From Algimonas arctica (lineage in GTDB: Bacteria > Pseudomonadota > Alphaproteobacteria > Caulobacterales > Maricaulaceae), in the NCBI RefSeq assembly GCF_014652695.1, contig NZ_BMZH01000004.1, positions 62,001-126,000 on the forward strand: a DNA stretch of 64,000 nucleotides, read 5' to 3'. Below are positions 40,611 through 48,265 of the stretch, in pieces. The position numbers and the translations under genes are program-made. Each line of letters opens with the position of its first letter. The stretch's first letter is position 1. The notes under the pieces are model-generated. The model saw only the letters and a program-made list of their open reading frames with translations, ran no database searches and was not told where the DNA came from.

Positions 40611-41420
40611 ATGGCCCAAACTTACCTCATCGTTGGCGCGGGCAATATGGGCGGGGCCTTGCTCTCTGGTTGGTTGAAAAGCTCTCTCGTCAATGCCCGA
40701 AATCTTGCCATAATCGATCCCAACCCCGGCATAGAAGCCGTTTACGCGATTGAACGGGGCGCCAAGCACCTCGCTGACTTCGACGGCATTCCTCGGAACA
40801 CAAAAACGATTCTACTCGCCGTCAAACCGCAAATGTTCCCGCAAATGCGGCGCCAATTGGCCGAAGCCCTTGGCGAAGATGTTCTCATCATTTCCATTAT
40901 GGCGGGCATATCAACCCAAGCTCTGAAAGATGCGTTCCCCGGCGCCGATATTGTACGCGCTATGCCCAATACGCCCGCCGCAATCGGCAAAGGCGTCACC
41001 GCTTTTACCGCCGACCCCGCGCTTAAGTCAGAAAAAGTTGAGGCGATAAAAACACTTTTAGGGGCGACCGGTAAAGTCATCCGAATTGAGACCGACGAAC
41101 AGATCAACGCTGTAACCGCCGTGTCTGGATCAGGTCCGGCCTATATTTTTAACCTCTGCGAAGCCCTCGCCAAAGCCGCACAATCTATTGGCTTGCCGCC
41201 GGACGTAGCCGCACAACTGGCCCGTGAAACGATTATCGGCGCGAGCGCATTACTCGAAGCGTCTGACCAATCCCCAACAGAATTGCGCGAAGCCGTCACC
41301 TCACCCGGTGGAACAACTCAAGCGGCACTCGATGTTTTGATGGCCGACGACGGACAAGGCCAACTGATGCGCCGGGCTGTCGTCGCAGCGCTCGCCCGCG
41401 CGCGCGAATTTTCTGAATAG
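40611..41420 (+). CDS. proC: Pyrroline-5-carboxylate reductase
   Basis: Final step of proline synthesis, NADPH-dependent reduction of pyrroline-5-carboxylate. 269 residues. Rossmann motif IVGAGNMGGALLSGWL near the start, LAVKPQMFPQM, VRAMPNTPAAIGKG, and the C-terminal signature AVSGSGPAYIFNLCEAL... and REAVTSPGGTTQAAL. Cotranscribed with the YbjN protein. Confidence 0.96.
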   Translation: MAQTYLIVGAGNMGGALLSGWLKSSLVNARNLAIIDPNPGIEAVYAIERGAKHLADFDGIPRNTKTILLAVKPQMFPQMRRQLAEALGEDVLIISIMAGISTQALKDAFPGADIVRAMPNTPAAIGKGVTAFTADPALKSEKVEAIKTLLGATGKVIRIETDEQINAVTAVSGSGPAYIFNLCEALAKAAQSIGLPPDVAAQLARETIIGASALLEASDQSPTELREAVTSPGGTTQAALDVLMADDGQGQLMRRAVVAALARAREFSE

Positions 41421-41429
41421 CGGCAGCGA

Positions 41430-42731
41430 CTATCGCGGCAATTGGATTGTCGCACGAAGCCCGCCCTCTGGGCTATCATCCAGCTTTAGCCGTCCCCCGT
41501 GAACTTGGGCAATATCGCGCGCGACCGCCAAACCGAGCCCAACGCCTTCAATATTTTGCGTCCGCGCTTCGTCCAGCCTCGCAAAGGGACGTAAGACTTC
41601 TTCGCGCATATGTTCGGGGATACCGTCACCCGCATCATCAATATGAATCTGCACGTGACTATCTGTCATCTCTAGAACGACCTTAGGTTCGCCGGCATAT
41701 TTGCGCGCATTTTGGATCAAGTTCATAAGGGCCCGTCGCAATTGTTGTGGACGCGCTTCGATCTCGACCGGACCCGCAACCGTCGCTTGAATTTCTTCCG
41801 TGGCCGCAATCCCAATAACGAAATCGCCTAAATCTAAATCCTCTGGTGTGCCTTGTCCGGCCCCATGGGCGAAATCAAGGTAGGCCGAAAGCATCGCCTC
41901 CATCTCGTCCAAATCCCGCTTGGCATGGGCAATATCCTCTTTCGTTTCGGCCATAGAGAGCGCCAACTTTAACCGCGTCAGCGGTGTGCGCAGATCATGA
42001 CTGACCCCCGCCAACATCAAGGTGCGTTGGTCTAAATGACGCCGAATTCTCTGCCGCATCTTGAGGAAGGATTGCCCCGCGCGACGAACCTCGGCCGCGC
42101 CGTGGGGTTTAAACGCGCCGATATCTTGACCTTTACCAAACGCATCCGCCGCATCTGCAAGTTCGCGGATCGGGATGCTTTGCCGACGAATGTAAAGTAC
42201 GGAGACAAGTGTCAGAAGGATCGTCGCCGTGACAAGCCAGAATATGAAGACAAATCCGGTCGGCGCGAAAACCCGATCCCGCGCGGCATAGAATTGTAAC
42301 ACGCCTTCATTAACCTGCACGCGAATATCAATGTGGTGTGGGTAGCGAGTTGTGTCGAACCAAAACGGCAAATCGATCGCATTGGACAAAGCCCGCCCAA
42401 TCGTCTTGTCCAGAACAGAGAAAAAATTGCGCCGTCTCGCAGTCGGCAACGTTTCGCCCGGTTTAAGCCGAACCGAGAGTTGCATATCAGGGCGCAGAAG
42501 TGCGTCTAACGCGTCGGCATTAGCCACTGTCGGGTCACGGCTATAAAGCTGCGTCGCCACGGCGACATCGGCGGCCACGGACTCGGTCAGATTCGCCGTC
42601 ACAGTCGCCCAATGCGCATTGAAGAAAATATACGCGACGATCATCTGCATCACGATAATCGGCAGAATAATGATTAACACACTCCGCCCAAAAATTGATT
42701 TGGGGGCGATTTGGCGCAGGGTTAGCGCCAT
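41430..42731 (-). CDS. EnvZ-type sensor histidine kinase
   Basis: 433 residues: TM1 about 17-36, periplasmic sensor about 37-157, TM2 158-181, HAMP 182-235, HisKA with phospho-acceptor H245 in GVSHDLRTPLTRLKLALSM, HATPase with NLIQNARKYAG (N box), DAGDGIP (G1) and EGVGLGLAVAR (G2). The proline after the HDLRTP motif places it in the EnvZ class. Stimulus unknown. Its start is adjacent to the response regulator stop, so the two form one operon. Confidence 0.92.
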   Translation of the reverse strand: MALTLRQIAPKSIFGRSVLIIILPIIVMQMIVAYIFFNAHWATVTANLTESVAADVAVATQLYSRDPTVANADALDALLRPDMQLSVRLKPGETLPTARRRNFFSVLDKTIGRALSNAIDLPFWFDTTRYPHHIDIRVQVNEGVLQFYAARDRVFAPTGFVFIFWLVTATILLTLVSVLYIRRQSIPIRELADAADAFGKGQDIGAFKPHGAAEVRRAGQSFLKMRQRIRRHLDQRTLMLAGVSHDLRTPLTRLKLALSMAETKEDIAHAKRDLDEMEAMLSAYLDFAHGAGQGTPEDLDLGDFVIGIAATEEIQATVAGPVEIEARPQQLRRALMNLIQNARKYAGEPKVVLEMTDSHVQIHIDDAGDGIPEHMREEVLRPFARLDEARTQNIEGVGLGLAVARDIAQVHGGRLKLDDSPEGGLRATIQLPR

Positions 42732-42732
42732 C

Positions 42733-43446
42733 TCAGTGCTCAGACTCCGGTTCCGCGACGAGGCGGTAGCCCTTGCCCCGTACGGTCAGCAGATAGCACG
42801 GCTCTGACGGATTTTCTTCCAGTTTACGGCGAAGTCGGGTCATCTGCACATCCACCGCGCGTTCGCTTTCCCCGTTGACGTTTTCCGACAGAACATAGCG
42901 AGACACTGTACCGCCGCCTTGGCGCGCCAAGAGGTCGAGCAGCGTGGTTTCGCTCGTCGTCAATCGAACAACTTCCCCACGGCGGGTCAAAACGCTTTGC
43001 TTCAGATCGTAAACGAGTTCCCCGAAGCTAATCTTGTCGCTGACCGTTTTACGGCCCGTGCGTCGGAAAATCGCATCCATACGGAGCAATAATTCCTCTG
43101 GTTCGAACGGTTTTGGTAGATAATCATCCGCCCCCGCCTTAAGCCCTCTGATCCGGTGGGCCGGATCGCCAAGCGCAGTGAGCAAAATCACGGGAATATC
43201 GCTATAGCCACGCAAATCCGCGACGAGGCTAACGCCGTCCTCACCGGGCATCATGACATCAACGATCAGCAGATCATATTCGATACCCGCCATCTTTGCG
43301 CGCGCGTCCGCAGCATTTTTCGCGGACGACACACGATAGCCTGCCCGGCCCAAATAACGCGAGAGTAGATCGCGAATCCGATCATCATCGTCTATTACAA
43401 GGACGTGTGTGTCGCTGCGGTCGAGATATGTTGCTTGCTGTTCCAA
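42733..43446 (-). CDS. OmpR/PetR-type response regulator
   Basis: About 237 residues. Receiver domain with acidic pocket VIDDDDRIRDL, phospho-acceptor D63 in LLIVDVMMPGEDG, Thr in ILLTALGDP and Lys in DDYLPKPF; then a winged-helix DNA-binding domain (TTSETTLLDLLARQGG, VQMTRLRRKLEENPSEPCYLLTVRGKGYRL). The start is uncertain: TTG at 43446 has AAGGA seven bases upstream and leaves the palindrome at 43476-43499 outside the gene; another TTG at 43494 would put it inside. Divergent from ilvE, a pairing seen for petR-like regulators in other alphaproteobacteria. Confidence 0.9.
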   Translation of the reverse strand: MEQQATYLDRSDTHVLVIDDDDRIRDLLSRYLGRAGYRVSSAKNAADARAKMAGIEYDLLIVDVMMPGEDGVSLVADLRGYSDIPVILLTALGDPAHRIRGLKAGADDYLPKPFEPEELLLRMDAIFRRTGRKTVSDKISFGELVYDLKQSVLTRRGEVVRLTTSETTLLDLLARQGGGTVSRYVLSENVNGESERAVDVQMTRLRRKLEENPSEPCYLLTVRGKGYRLVAEPESEH

Positions 43447-43475
43447 ATAATATTCCTTCAAAGCTCTTATGACGG

Positions 43476-43499
43476 TTGACTTAGCGCGCTCCAAGTCAA
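43476..43499. promoter_or_regulatory. Inverted repeat between the response regulator and ilvE
   Basis: TTGACTT, ten bases, AAGTCAA: a perfect 7-base inverted repeat in the divergent intergenic space. Each half can also serve as a -35 (TTGACT), one pointing each way, so a bound protein could control both promoters. OmpR-type self-regulation is a plausible but untested reading. Confidence 0.5.
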
Positions 43500-43529
43500 G
43501 AATGCGACAGGTTAACGGAGAATCCCCAA

Positions 43530-44408
43530 ATGTTGGAAAAACCCTATCACGATCGCGACGGCCATATCTGGGTCGATGGCGAGTTCGTCGACTGGCGCGA
43601 TGCGAAAGTGCATGTCCTCACTCACTCACTGCATTACGGTTCAGCCGTATTTGAAGGCAATCGCGCCTATGACGGTAAAATTTTCCGGCTCTCGGATCAT
43701 TCGGTCCGTCTGAAAAACTCTGCCGAATTACTCGGTTATGAAATCCCCTATACGGTTGAACAAATCGATCAGGCCTGCCGCGACACGCTCGCGAAATCAG
43801 GCCTGAGCGACGCCTATGTTCGCCCTGTCGCTTGGCGCGGGTCGGAAATGATGGGAGTAGCGTCCAAAAACAACATCATCCATCTCGCCGTGGCGACATG
43901 GCATTGGGGCAATTATTTCCCCGATAAGATGAAAGGCATTCGCCTGATGATATCGGACTGGAAACGCCCCGCCCCCGATACAATTCCGTGCAAATCCAAA
44001 GCAGCAGGTCTGTATATGATCTGCACCATGGCCAAGGACAAAGCCGTCGCAACGGGGTGGGATGATGCGTTGATGTATGATTATCGTGGCCGTGTCGCGG
44101 AATGTACGGGCGCGCATATTTTCTTTGTCCGTGACGGAGAACTCCACACCCCCACAAATGACATTCTGCTTGAAGGCCTGACCTACGACACCGTGATCAA
44201 GCTGGCCAAGAAGCGTGGCATCACCGTCCATCGCCGGGATATCTACCCCAGCGAAATTCCCCATTTCCAAGGCTGTTTCGTGGTTGGCACCGCGGCTGAA
44301 GTGACGCCCGTGCGGGACATTGACGGCAATCAATTCACTGTCTGCGATACGATCAAGAGCCTCGCTGCTGATTATGATGCGCTGGTTCGCGGCAAAATCA
44401 CGCTTTAA
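43530..44408 (+). CDS. ilvE: Branched-chain amino acid aminotransferase
   Basis: PLP-dependent class IV transaminase making Val, Leu and Ile from their keto acids. 292 residues. WRDAKVHVLTHSLHYGSAVFEGNRAYDG at the N-terminus, the PLP lysine in CKSKAAGLYMICTMAKDKA (about 153), the ALMYDYRGRVAECTGAHIFF loop and EIPHFQGCFVVGTAAEVTPV. GGAG about ten bases before the ATG. Followed by a GC-rich hairpin. Confidence 0.95.
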   Translation: MLEKPYHDRDGHIWVDGEFVDWRDAKVHVLTHSLHYGSAVFEGNRAYDGKIFRLSDHSVRLKNSAELLGYEIPYTVEQIDQACRDTLAKSGLSDAYVRPVAWRGSEMMGVASKNNIIHLAVATWHWGNYFPDKMKGIRLMISDWKRPAPDTIPCKSKAAGLYMICTMAKDKAVATGWDDALMYDYRGRVAECTGAHIFFVRDGELHTPTNDILLEGLTYDTVIKLAKKRGITVHRRDIYPSEIPHFQGCFVVGTAAEVTPVRDIDGNQFTVCDTIKSLAADYDALVRGKITL

Positions 44409-44422
44409 ACTTAAGGCATAAT

Positions 44423-44444
44423 CCGACGCCCAACCGGGCGTCGG
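44423..44444 (+). terminator. Hairpin after ilvE
   Basis: Perfect 9-bp stem CCGACGCCC / GGGCGTCGG with a four-base loop, 15 bases past the ilvE stop. There is no T-run, so it may work as a Rho-assisted end or an mRNA 3' stabiliser. The remaining stretch to 44584 holds nothing else I can support. Confidence 0.5.
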
Positions 44445-44584
44445 AGCCGCGACAAACGCCTGTTTCGTGACATGACACTAGCGTGGACGCTCCCCCGGAC
44501 CGATGACCGTTATCACCGTCGGATCAGGGAACTGTTTGAGATTTAGAACGTTGGATGAGTTCAAGATCATAAACAGAGTTCATT

Positions 44585-44902
44585 ATGAAAACCGTCGCCA
44601 TCATCGCAGCATTATTCAGCGTTTTCGCTGGGTCGTCAGTCGTCTACGCTGATCAAGCGGGATTATCTGTAAGACACCTCGCGACGACAAATGCGTCAGA
44701 GTTTCCAGACCATTTTGTCACAAAACCCGTAACATCAATCATGCCGGGCATCGTTGTCTATCAAGACAATGGAACCCGCTTGGGCGCTGTTAGAGCGGTC
44801 ATTCACAACAACACAGTCGTGAATAAAATTTATATCGGCACATCAGAATACTCCGCCGATGCTATCACGATTGAGAATGGCCGCGCGATTTACAGAGCGT
44901 AG
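44585..44902 (+). CDS. Small secreted protein, unknown function
   Basis: 105 residues with a clear signal peptide (MKTVAIIAALFSVFAGSSVVYA, about 1-22) and a mature domain of about 83 residues rich in Val, Ile and Asn (VYQDNGTRLGAVRAVIHNNTVVNKIYIG). No cysteine, no known motif. Ribosome binding site is weak (CAGAG). Stands between ilvE and the sufA remnant, in a visibly more AT-rich stretch than its neighbours. Confidence 0.6.
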   Translation: MKTVAIIAALFSVFAGSSVVYADQAGLSVRHLATTNASEFPDHFVTKPVTSIMPGIVVYQDNGTRLGAVRAVIHNNTVVNKIYIGTSEYSADAITIENGRAIYRA

Positions 44903-44955
44903 GTACGTCGCTCATCGTGGTGTTTTTAGGCGATATAGAAACGCCTTTAAACGCC

Positions 44956-45105
44956 TCAGCCTAGCACGGGCACAATCGTGACGCTTTCGCCATAACCGCA
45001 GGCATCAGTCTGGTTCGGGTTTCGGAAGGTAAACTTGCTATGCAGTAGCGTCGTTTCGTGATCGACAGCCGCCAAAAGTTGCACAGTTGGCACGGCCCCC
45101 ATATG
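44956..45105 (-). pseudogene. Remnant of a duplicated sufA 3' end
   Basis: Minus-strand frame ending in VDHETTLLHSKFTFRNPNQ, then TDACGYGESVTIVPVLG and a TGA, almost identical to the C-terminus of the intact SufA encoded at 45973-46356. Plus-strand bases 44953-45072 match 45970-46089 at 105 of 120 positions by hand alignment. The copy lacks the N-terminal two thirds and the first conserved Cys, and the second of the paired C-terminal cysteines has become Tyr (CGCG to CGYG), so it cannot bind Fe-S normally. Upstream it runs into the hydrolase gene region. Confidence 0.85.
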
Positions 45106-45113
45106 CGTGTGCA

Positions 45114-45923
45114 ATGGAAAAATTTTTACTATCAGCAATACTGATAACGCTTGCCTCTTGTAATTCGTCCGTCTCGCAGACTGCATTCGTCAATGATGTA
45201 ACGCTTGATTATATCATTCGAGGAGATGGACCCCCGCTCTACCTTTTGCATGGCGGGATGGAATCTCGGGACAGTTTCGATCAACAAGTACATGAGCTTT
45301 CTAAGACGTTCACAATTGTCGCGCTGGATAGCCGTGAGCAAGGACGGAGCAGTCGTGCGGATACACAAATTTCCTATACTCTCATGTCAAAGGATGTCGT
45401 CGCCCTTGCAAAACATTTAGGCCATGATCGTATCTCAATCATGGGTTTAAGCGATGGAGGTGTAACCGCCCTCACCACAGCCATGAACAATCCAAATTTC
45501 GTCGATAAGTTAGTCTTGCTTGGCGCAAACTATCATTTTGAGTCCTATCCCGAGGCGACACGCAGTTTTATCGCAAACTATAAATGGGACGGAAACACCA
45601 ACCCAAATGGCTATCCCGGAAATTTCATCGAGCACTATTTGACAGGGCAGGATGACTTAACTGAATTTGGGGACTTACTCGAAGAGATGTCAATCATGTG
45701 GACGACAAGCCCAACCTTCACCATTTCTGACCTCGGAACAGTCCAAGCAAAGACGCTCATCATTAACGGCGACCGTGAGGATATGGGGCTAGACCACGCA
45801 TTATCGCTCTATAATGCGTTGCCAAATGCTCAGTTATTTATTGTTCCGAATGGGACACACTATGCTTTGGCGGAAAAGCCAGAGCTTATAAATTCAGTCA
45901 CATTAGAATTCTTAAATCAATAA
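45114..45923 (+). CDS. Alpha/beta hydrolase, putative lipoprotein
   Basis: 269 residues. N-terminal lipoprotein signal with lipobox LASC (about residues 11-14), then an alpha/beta hydrolase fold: oxyanion HGGMESRDSF, nucleophile elbow GLSDGG, acid Asp in NGDREDMG and His in PNGTHYALAEKPE. Substrate unknown. Codon use is more AT-rich than nearby genes and there is no good ribosome binding site before the ATG, both consistent with recent acquisition. Flanked on both sides by sufA sequence: the remnant upstream and intact sufA downstream. Confidence 0.82.
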   Translation: MEKFLLSAILITLASCNSSVSQTAFVNDVTLDYIIRGDGPPLYLLHGGMESRDSFDQQVHELSKTFTIVALDSREQGRSSRADTQISYTLMSKDVVALAKHLGHDRISIMGLSDGGVTALTTAMNNPNFVDKLVLLGANYHFESYPEATRSFIANYKWDGNTNPNGYPGNFIEHYLTGQDDLTEFGDLLEEMSIMWTTSPTFTISDLGTVQAKTLIINGDREDMGLDHALSLYNALPNAQLFIVPNGTHYALAEKPELINSVTLEFLNQ

Positions 45924-45969
45924 TCATTTGCGTTGCTGGGGATTGCTAACGCGACCTGACACTATCTCT

Positions 45970-46089
45970 GCCTCAGCCGAGCGCAGGCACAATCGTGACA
46001 CTTTCACCGCAACCGCAGGCATCTGTCTGATTCGGGTTCCGGAAAGTGAACTTGCTATGCAGCAGCGTCGTTTCGTGATCGACGGTCGC
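45970..46089. repeat. Direct repeat: sufA 3' end, original copy of the 44953-45072 duplication
   Basis: The last 117 bases of sufA and the three bases after its stop form this 120-base copy. The partner lies about 1.0 kb away in the same orientation, on the far side of the hydrolase gene. Homology starts abruptly just past the sufA stop and fades within the coding sequence. Confidence 0.85.
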
Positions 46090-46356
46090 GCCCAAAATGA
46101 ACAAGACAGCTTTGGCATCGACGACAATTTTAACGCCTTTGTCTTCGACAACTTCGTCAAATTTGGCCGGCTCGGAAACGTAATCCATCATATATTCCAT
46201 GCCCGCGCAGCCACCATTTTTGACGCCAACACGCAGAAAGCCTTCGCCGCGTTCCGCCAAAATTTCGCGCACCTGATCGGCGGCGGCATCCGTGAGTGTG
46301 ACCAGCTTGGGTCGGGCACGGCGGCTTTCAGATATCATACGATCTTTCAGGCTCAT
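45973..46356 (-). CDS. sufA: A-type iron-sulfur carrier (SufA/IscA family)
   Basis: Carries Fe-S clusters from the SUF scaffold to target proteins. 127 residues with the three ligand cysteines: C50 in GVKNGGCAGMEY, and C114 and C116 in DACGCGES. The start ATG overlaps the stop of the sufT-like gene (ATGA). Last gene of the suf cluster; its 3' end is duplicated about 1 kb further on. Confidence 0.93.
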   Translation of the reverse strand: MSLKDRMISESRRARPKLVTLTDAAADQVREILAERGEGFLRVGVKNGGCAGMEYMMDYVSEPAKFDEVVEDKGVKIVVDAKAVLFILGATVDHETTLLHSKFTFRNPNQTDACGCGESVTIVPALG

Positions 46357-46850
46357 AGCATGTTCAAATCTAGTCGAGCTTCTTCGCTCATCCGGTCTGG
46401 GGTCCACGGCGGGTCAAACACCATCGAGACTTCGACACGGCGGATACCGTCTACGCGCTGACAGGCTTCTTGTACCCACACAGGCATTTCGCCAGCCACG
46501 GGACAACCTGGCGCGGTGAGCGTCATATCGACCAGCAATGTTCTGTCGTCTTCCAGCTCAACTTTATAGATTAAGCCTAGCTCATAAATATCCGTTGGAA
46601 TTTCCGGGTCGTAAACCGTTTTGATCTGCTCAACCACATCATGGGTAATCCGCGCGATTTCAGCATCTGTCGGTGCCGTTACGGGCGCACCGGAAACGTC
46701 CATAATATCCCGGTCGGGCGTGACGGCCACGGGCGGGTTCTTTGCAGGTGTCTGATCCTCATGGGCACGCTTTGTCTCCGGCACATAGCCGGGGATTTGC
46801 GAATTTGCCATAGCTTCGGCTTGGCGGGCTCTGTCTGTTACATTGTCCAT
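46353..46850 (-). CDS. sufT: SufT-like (DUF59/MIP18 family) Fe-S assembly protein
   Basis: About 165 residues: a disordered N-terminal region to about residue 65, then the MIP18 domain (VVEQIKTVYDPEIPTDIYELGLIYKVE, MTLTAPGCPVAGEMPVWVQEACQRVDGI, VSMVFDPPWTPDRMSEEARLDL). The invariant Cys of the family is in TAPGCP. Known members aid Fe-S maturation in SUF systems. ATG at 46850 is preferred over an earlier in-frame TTG. Overlaps sufA. Confidence 0.88.
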   Translation of the reverse strand: MDNVTDRARQAEAMANSQIPGYVPETKRAHEDQTPAKNPPVAVTPDRDIMDVSGAPVTAPTDAEIARITHDVVEQIKTVYDPEIPTDIYELGLIYKVELEDDRTLLVDMTLTAPGCPVAGEMPVWVQEACQRVDGIRRVEVSMVFDPPWTPDRMSEEARLDLNML

Positions 46851-46877
46851 TATAAGATCCAATATAGGGTGTTTTGA

Positions 46878-48098
46878 TCAGCCAAGGAAGAGCGCCGCCT
46901 TTTTCACTGCAGTGACGAAGCGTTCGGCCTCATCCAGCGTGTTGTAAATGCCAAAGCTCGCCCGCACGGTTGAGTGCACATCTAAGCGTTTCATCAGTGG
47001 TTGCGTACAATGTTGCCCGGCGCGCACAGCGACGCCGTATTTATCCAGTATTTGCGCCATATCATGAGCATGGGCACCCTGTAGATTGAATGCCAGCACA
47101 GGGCCTTTGTTCGCCGCTTCGCCGAAAATTTGCACACTATTGATATCGCGCAATCCGTCCCGCGCCGCATGATAACACGCCATTTCGTGTTGATGCACGT
47201 CCGCCATGTCATACTGCGAATACCAGTTAATCGCGGCACCGAGGCCGATGGCTTCCAAGATCGGCGGCGTGCCGGCTTCAAATTTCGCCGGTGCCTCGGC
47301 ATATGTGACCCTGTCGAGGTAGACATCTTCGATCATCTCGCCCCCACCATTGAACGGCTGCATTTTCTCGAAAATATCAGACGTGCCGTAGAGCGCGCCG
47401 ATGGCCGTGGGGCCATAGAGTTTGTGCCCTGTCATGGCGTAGAGATCGACGCCGAGCGCCTGTACATCGACGTCCATATGCACTGCGGCTTGTGTGCCGT
47501 CCGATATCATCACCGCGCCCGCCGCCTTGGCCCAACGCGCGATTTCTGCGATGTCATTGACCGTTCCAAGAACGTTGGACATGTGGACCACGGAGACAAT
47601 TTTTGTTTTTATTCCAATGGTTTCTCGGAACACCTTCATGTCCAATGTCCCGTCCGGCAGAACCGGAATGAACTTTAGAACCGCGCCATAACGTTCGCGC
47701 AGGAAGTGCCACGGCACGATGTTGGAATGATGTTCCATCTCGGTCAGGACGATCTCGTCACCCGGCTGGATCATGTGCGCGAGGCCATAGGCGCAGAGGT
47801 TTAAGGCCTCCGTCGCGCCGCGCGTGAAGACGATGTTGTCCGATGAAGGCGCATTCAGAAACGTCGCGACAGACGACCGTGCCGCTTCAAACGCTTCGGT
47901 TGTCTCATTCGCCAGCGTGTGGAGGCCCCGATGCACATTGGCGTAAGCTGAGCGCGTCTGCCCGACCATTGCCTCCATCACTGCATCCGGCTTCTGCGCC
48001 GAGGCGGCATTGTCGAGATAGGCCAGCGGATAACCGTTTATCTCACGGGTGAGAATCGGGAATTGGGCGCGAATTTTTTGGACGTCGAACGCGCTCAT
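46878..48098 (-). CDS. sufS: Cysteine desulfurase SufS
   Basis: PLP enzyme releasing sulfur from cysteine for Fe-S cluster assembly. 406 residues, group II type: YLDNAASAQKP near the start, PLP lysine in DLYAMTGHKLYGPTAIG, and active-site Cys in VAVRAGQHCTQPLM. ATG at 48098 overlaps the stop of the small membrane protein gene (ATGA); the longer frame upstream lies in that gene. No sufE is visible in the window. Confidence 0.95.
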   Translation of the reverse strand: MSAFDVQKIRAQFPILTREINGYPLAYLDNAASAQKPDAVMEAMVGQTRSAYANVHRGLHTLANETTEAFEAARSSVATFLNAPSSDNIVFTRGATEALNLCAYGLAHMIQPGDEIVLTEMEHHSNIVPWHFLRERYGAVLKFIPVLPDGTLDMKVFRETIGIKTKIVSVVHMSNVLGTVNDIAEIARWAKAAGAVMISDGTQAAVHMDVDVQALGVDLYAMTGHKLYGPTAIGALYGTSDIFEKMQPFNGGGEMIEDVYLDRVTYAEAPAKFEAGTPPILEAIGLGAAINWYSQYDMADVHQHEMACYHAARDGLRDINSVQIFGEAANKGPVLAFNLQGAHAHDMAQILDKYGVAVRAGQHCTQPLMKRLDVHSTVRASFGIYNTLDEAERFVTAVKKAALFLG

Positions 48099-48265
48099 GC
48101 TGTAACTCGCAGGTAAAAATACGTCACAACAAGCCCGATAACGATGACCGCTAGGCCCTTGATGAGCCAATCAAGCCATGGCCCGTTACCGGGAATCCGT
48201 CGCTTCACTTGCGAAGATATCAACAAGAGGATTGCGCTTATGGCGGCGGCGAGAGCGAGGCTCAT
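48095..48265 (-). CDS. Small membrane protein between sufD and sufS
   Basis: 56 residues with two hydrophobic segments (about 2-18 and 34-52) around a basic loop QVKRRIPGNGPW. Not recognised. The gene is credible because its ATG overlaps the sufD stop and its stop overlaps the sufS start, both as ATGA. Could help SufS or SufBCD act near the membrane; inference only. Confidence 0.72.
   Translation of the reverse strand: MSLALAAAISAILLLISSQVKRRIPGNGPWLDWLIKGLAVIVIGLVVTYFYLRVTA

Noticed and set aside
44478-44570. A 30-codon minus-strand frame ending PTVITVIGPGERPR downstream of ilvE
   Set aside because: No ribosome binding site, no recognisable family, and faint resemblance to the SufA C-terminus did not hold in alignment.
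44956-45186. A 76-codon minus-strand frame containing the SufA-like C-terminus
   Set aside because: Its first half is antisense to the hydrolase signal peptide and it lacks the SufA N-terminal domain; treated as a pseudogene remnant.
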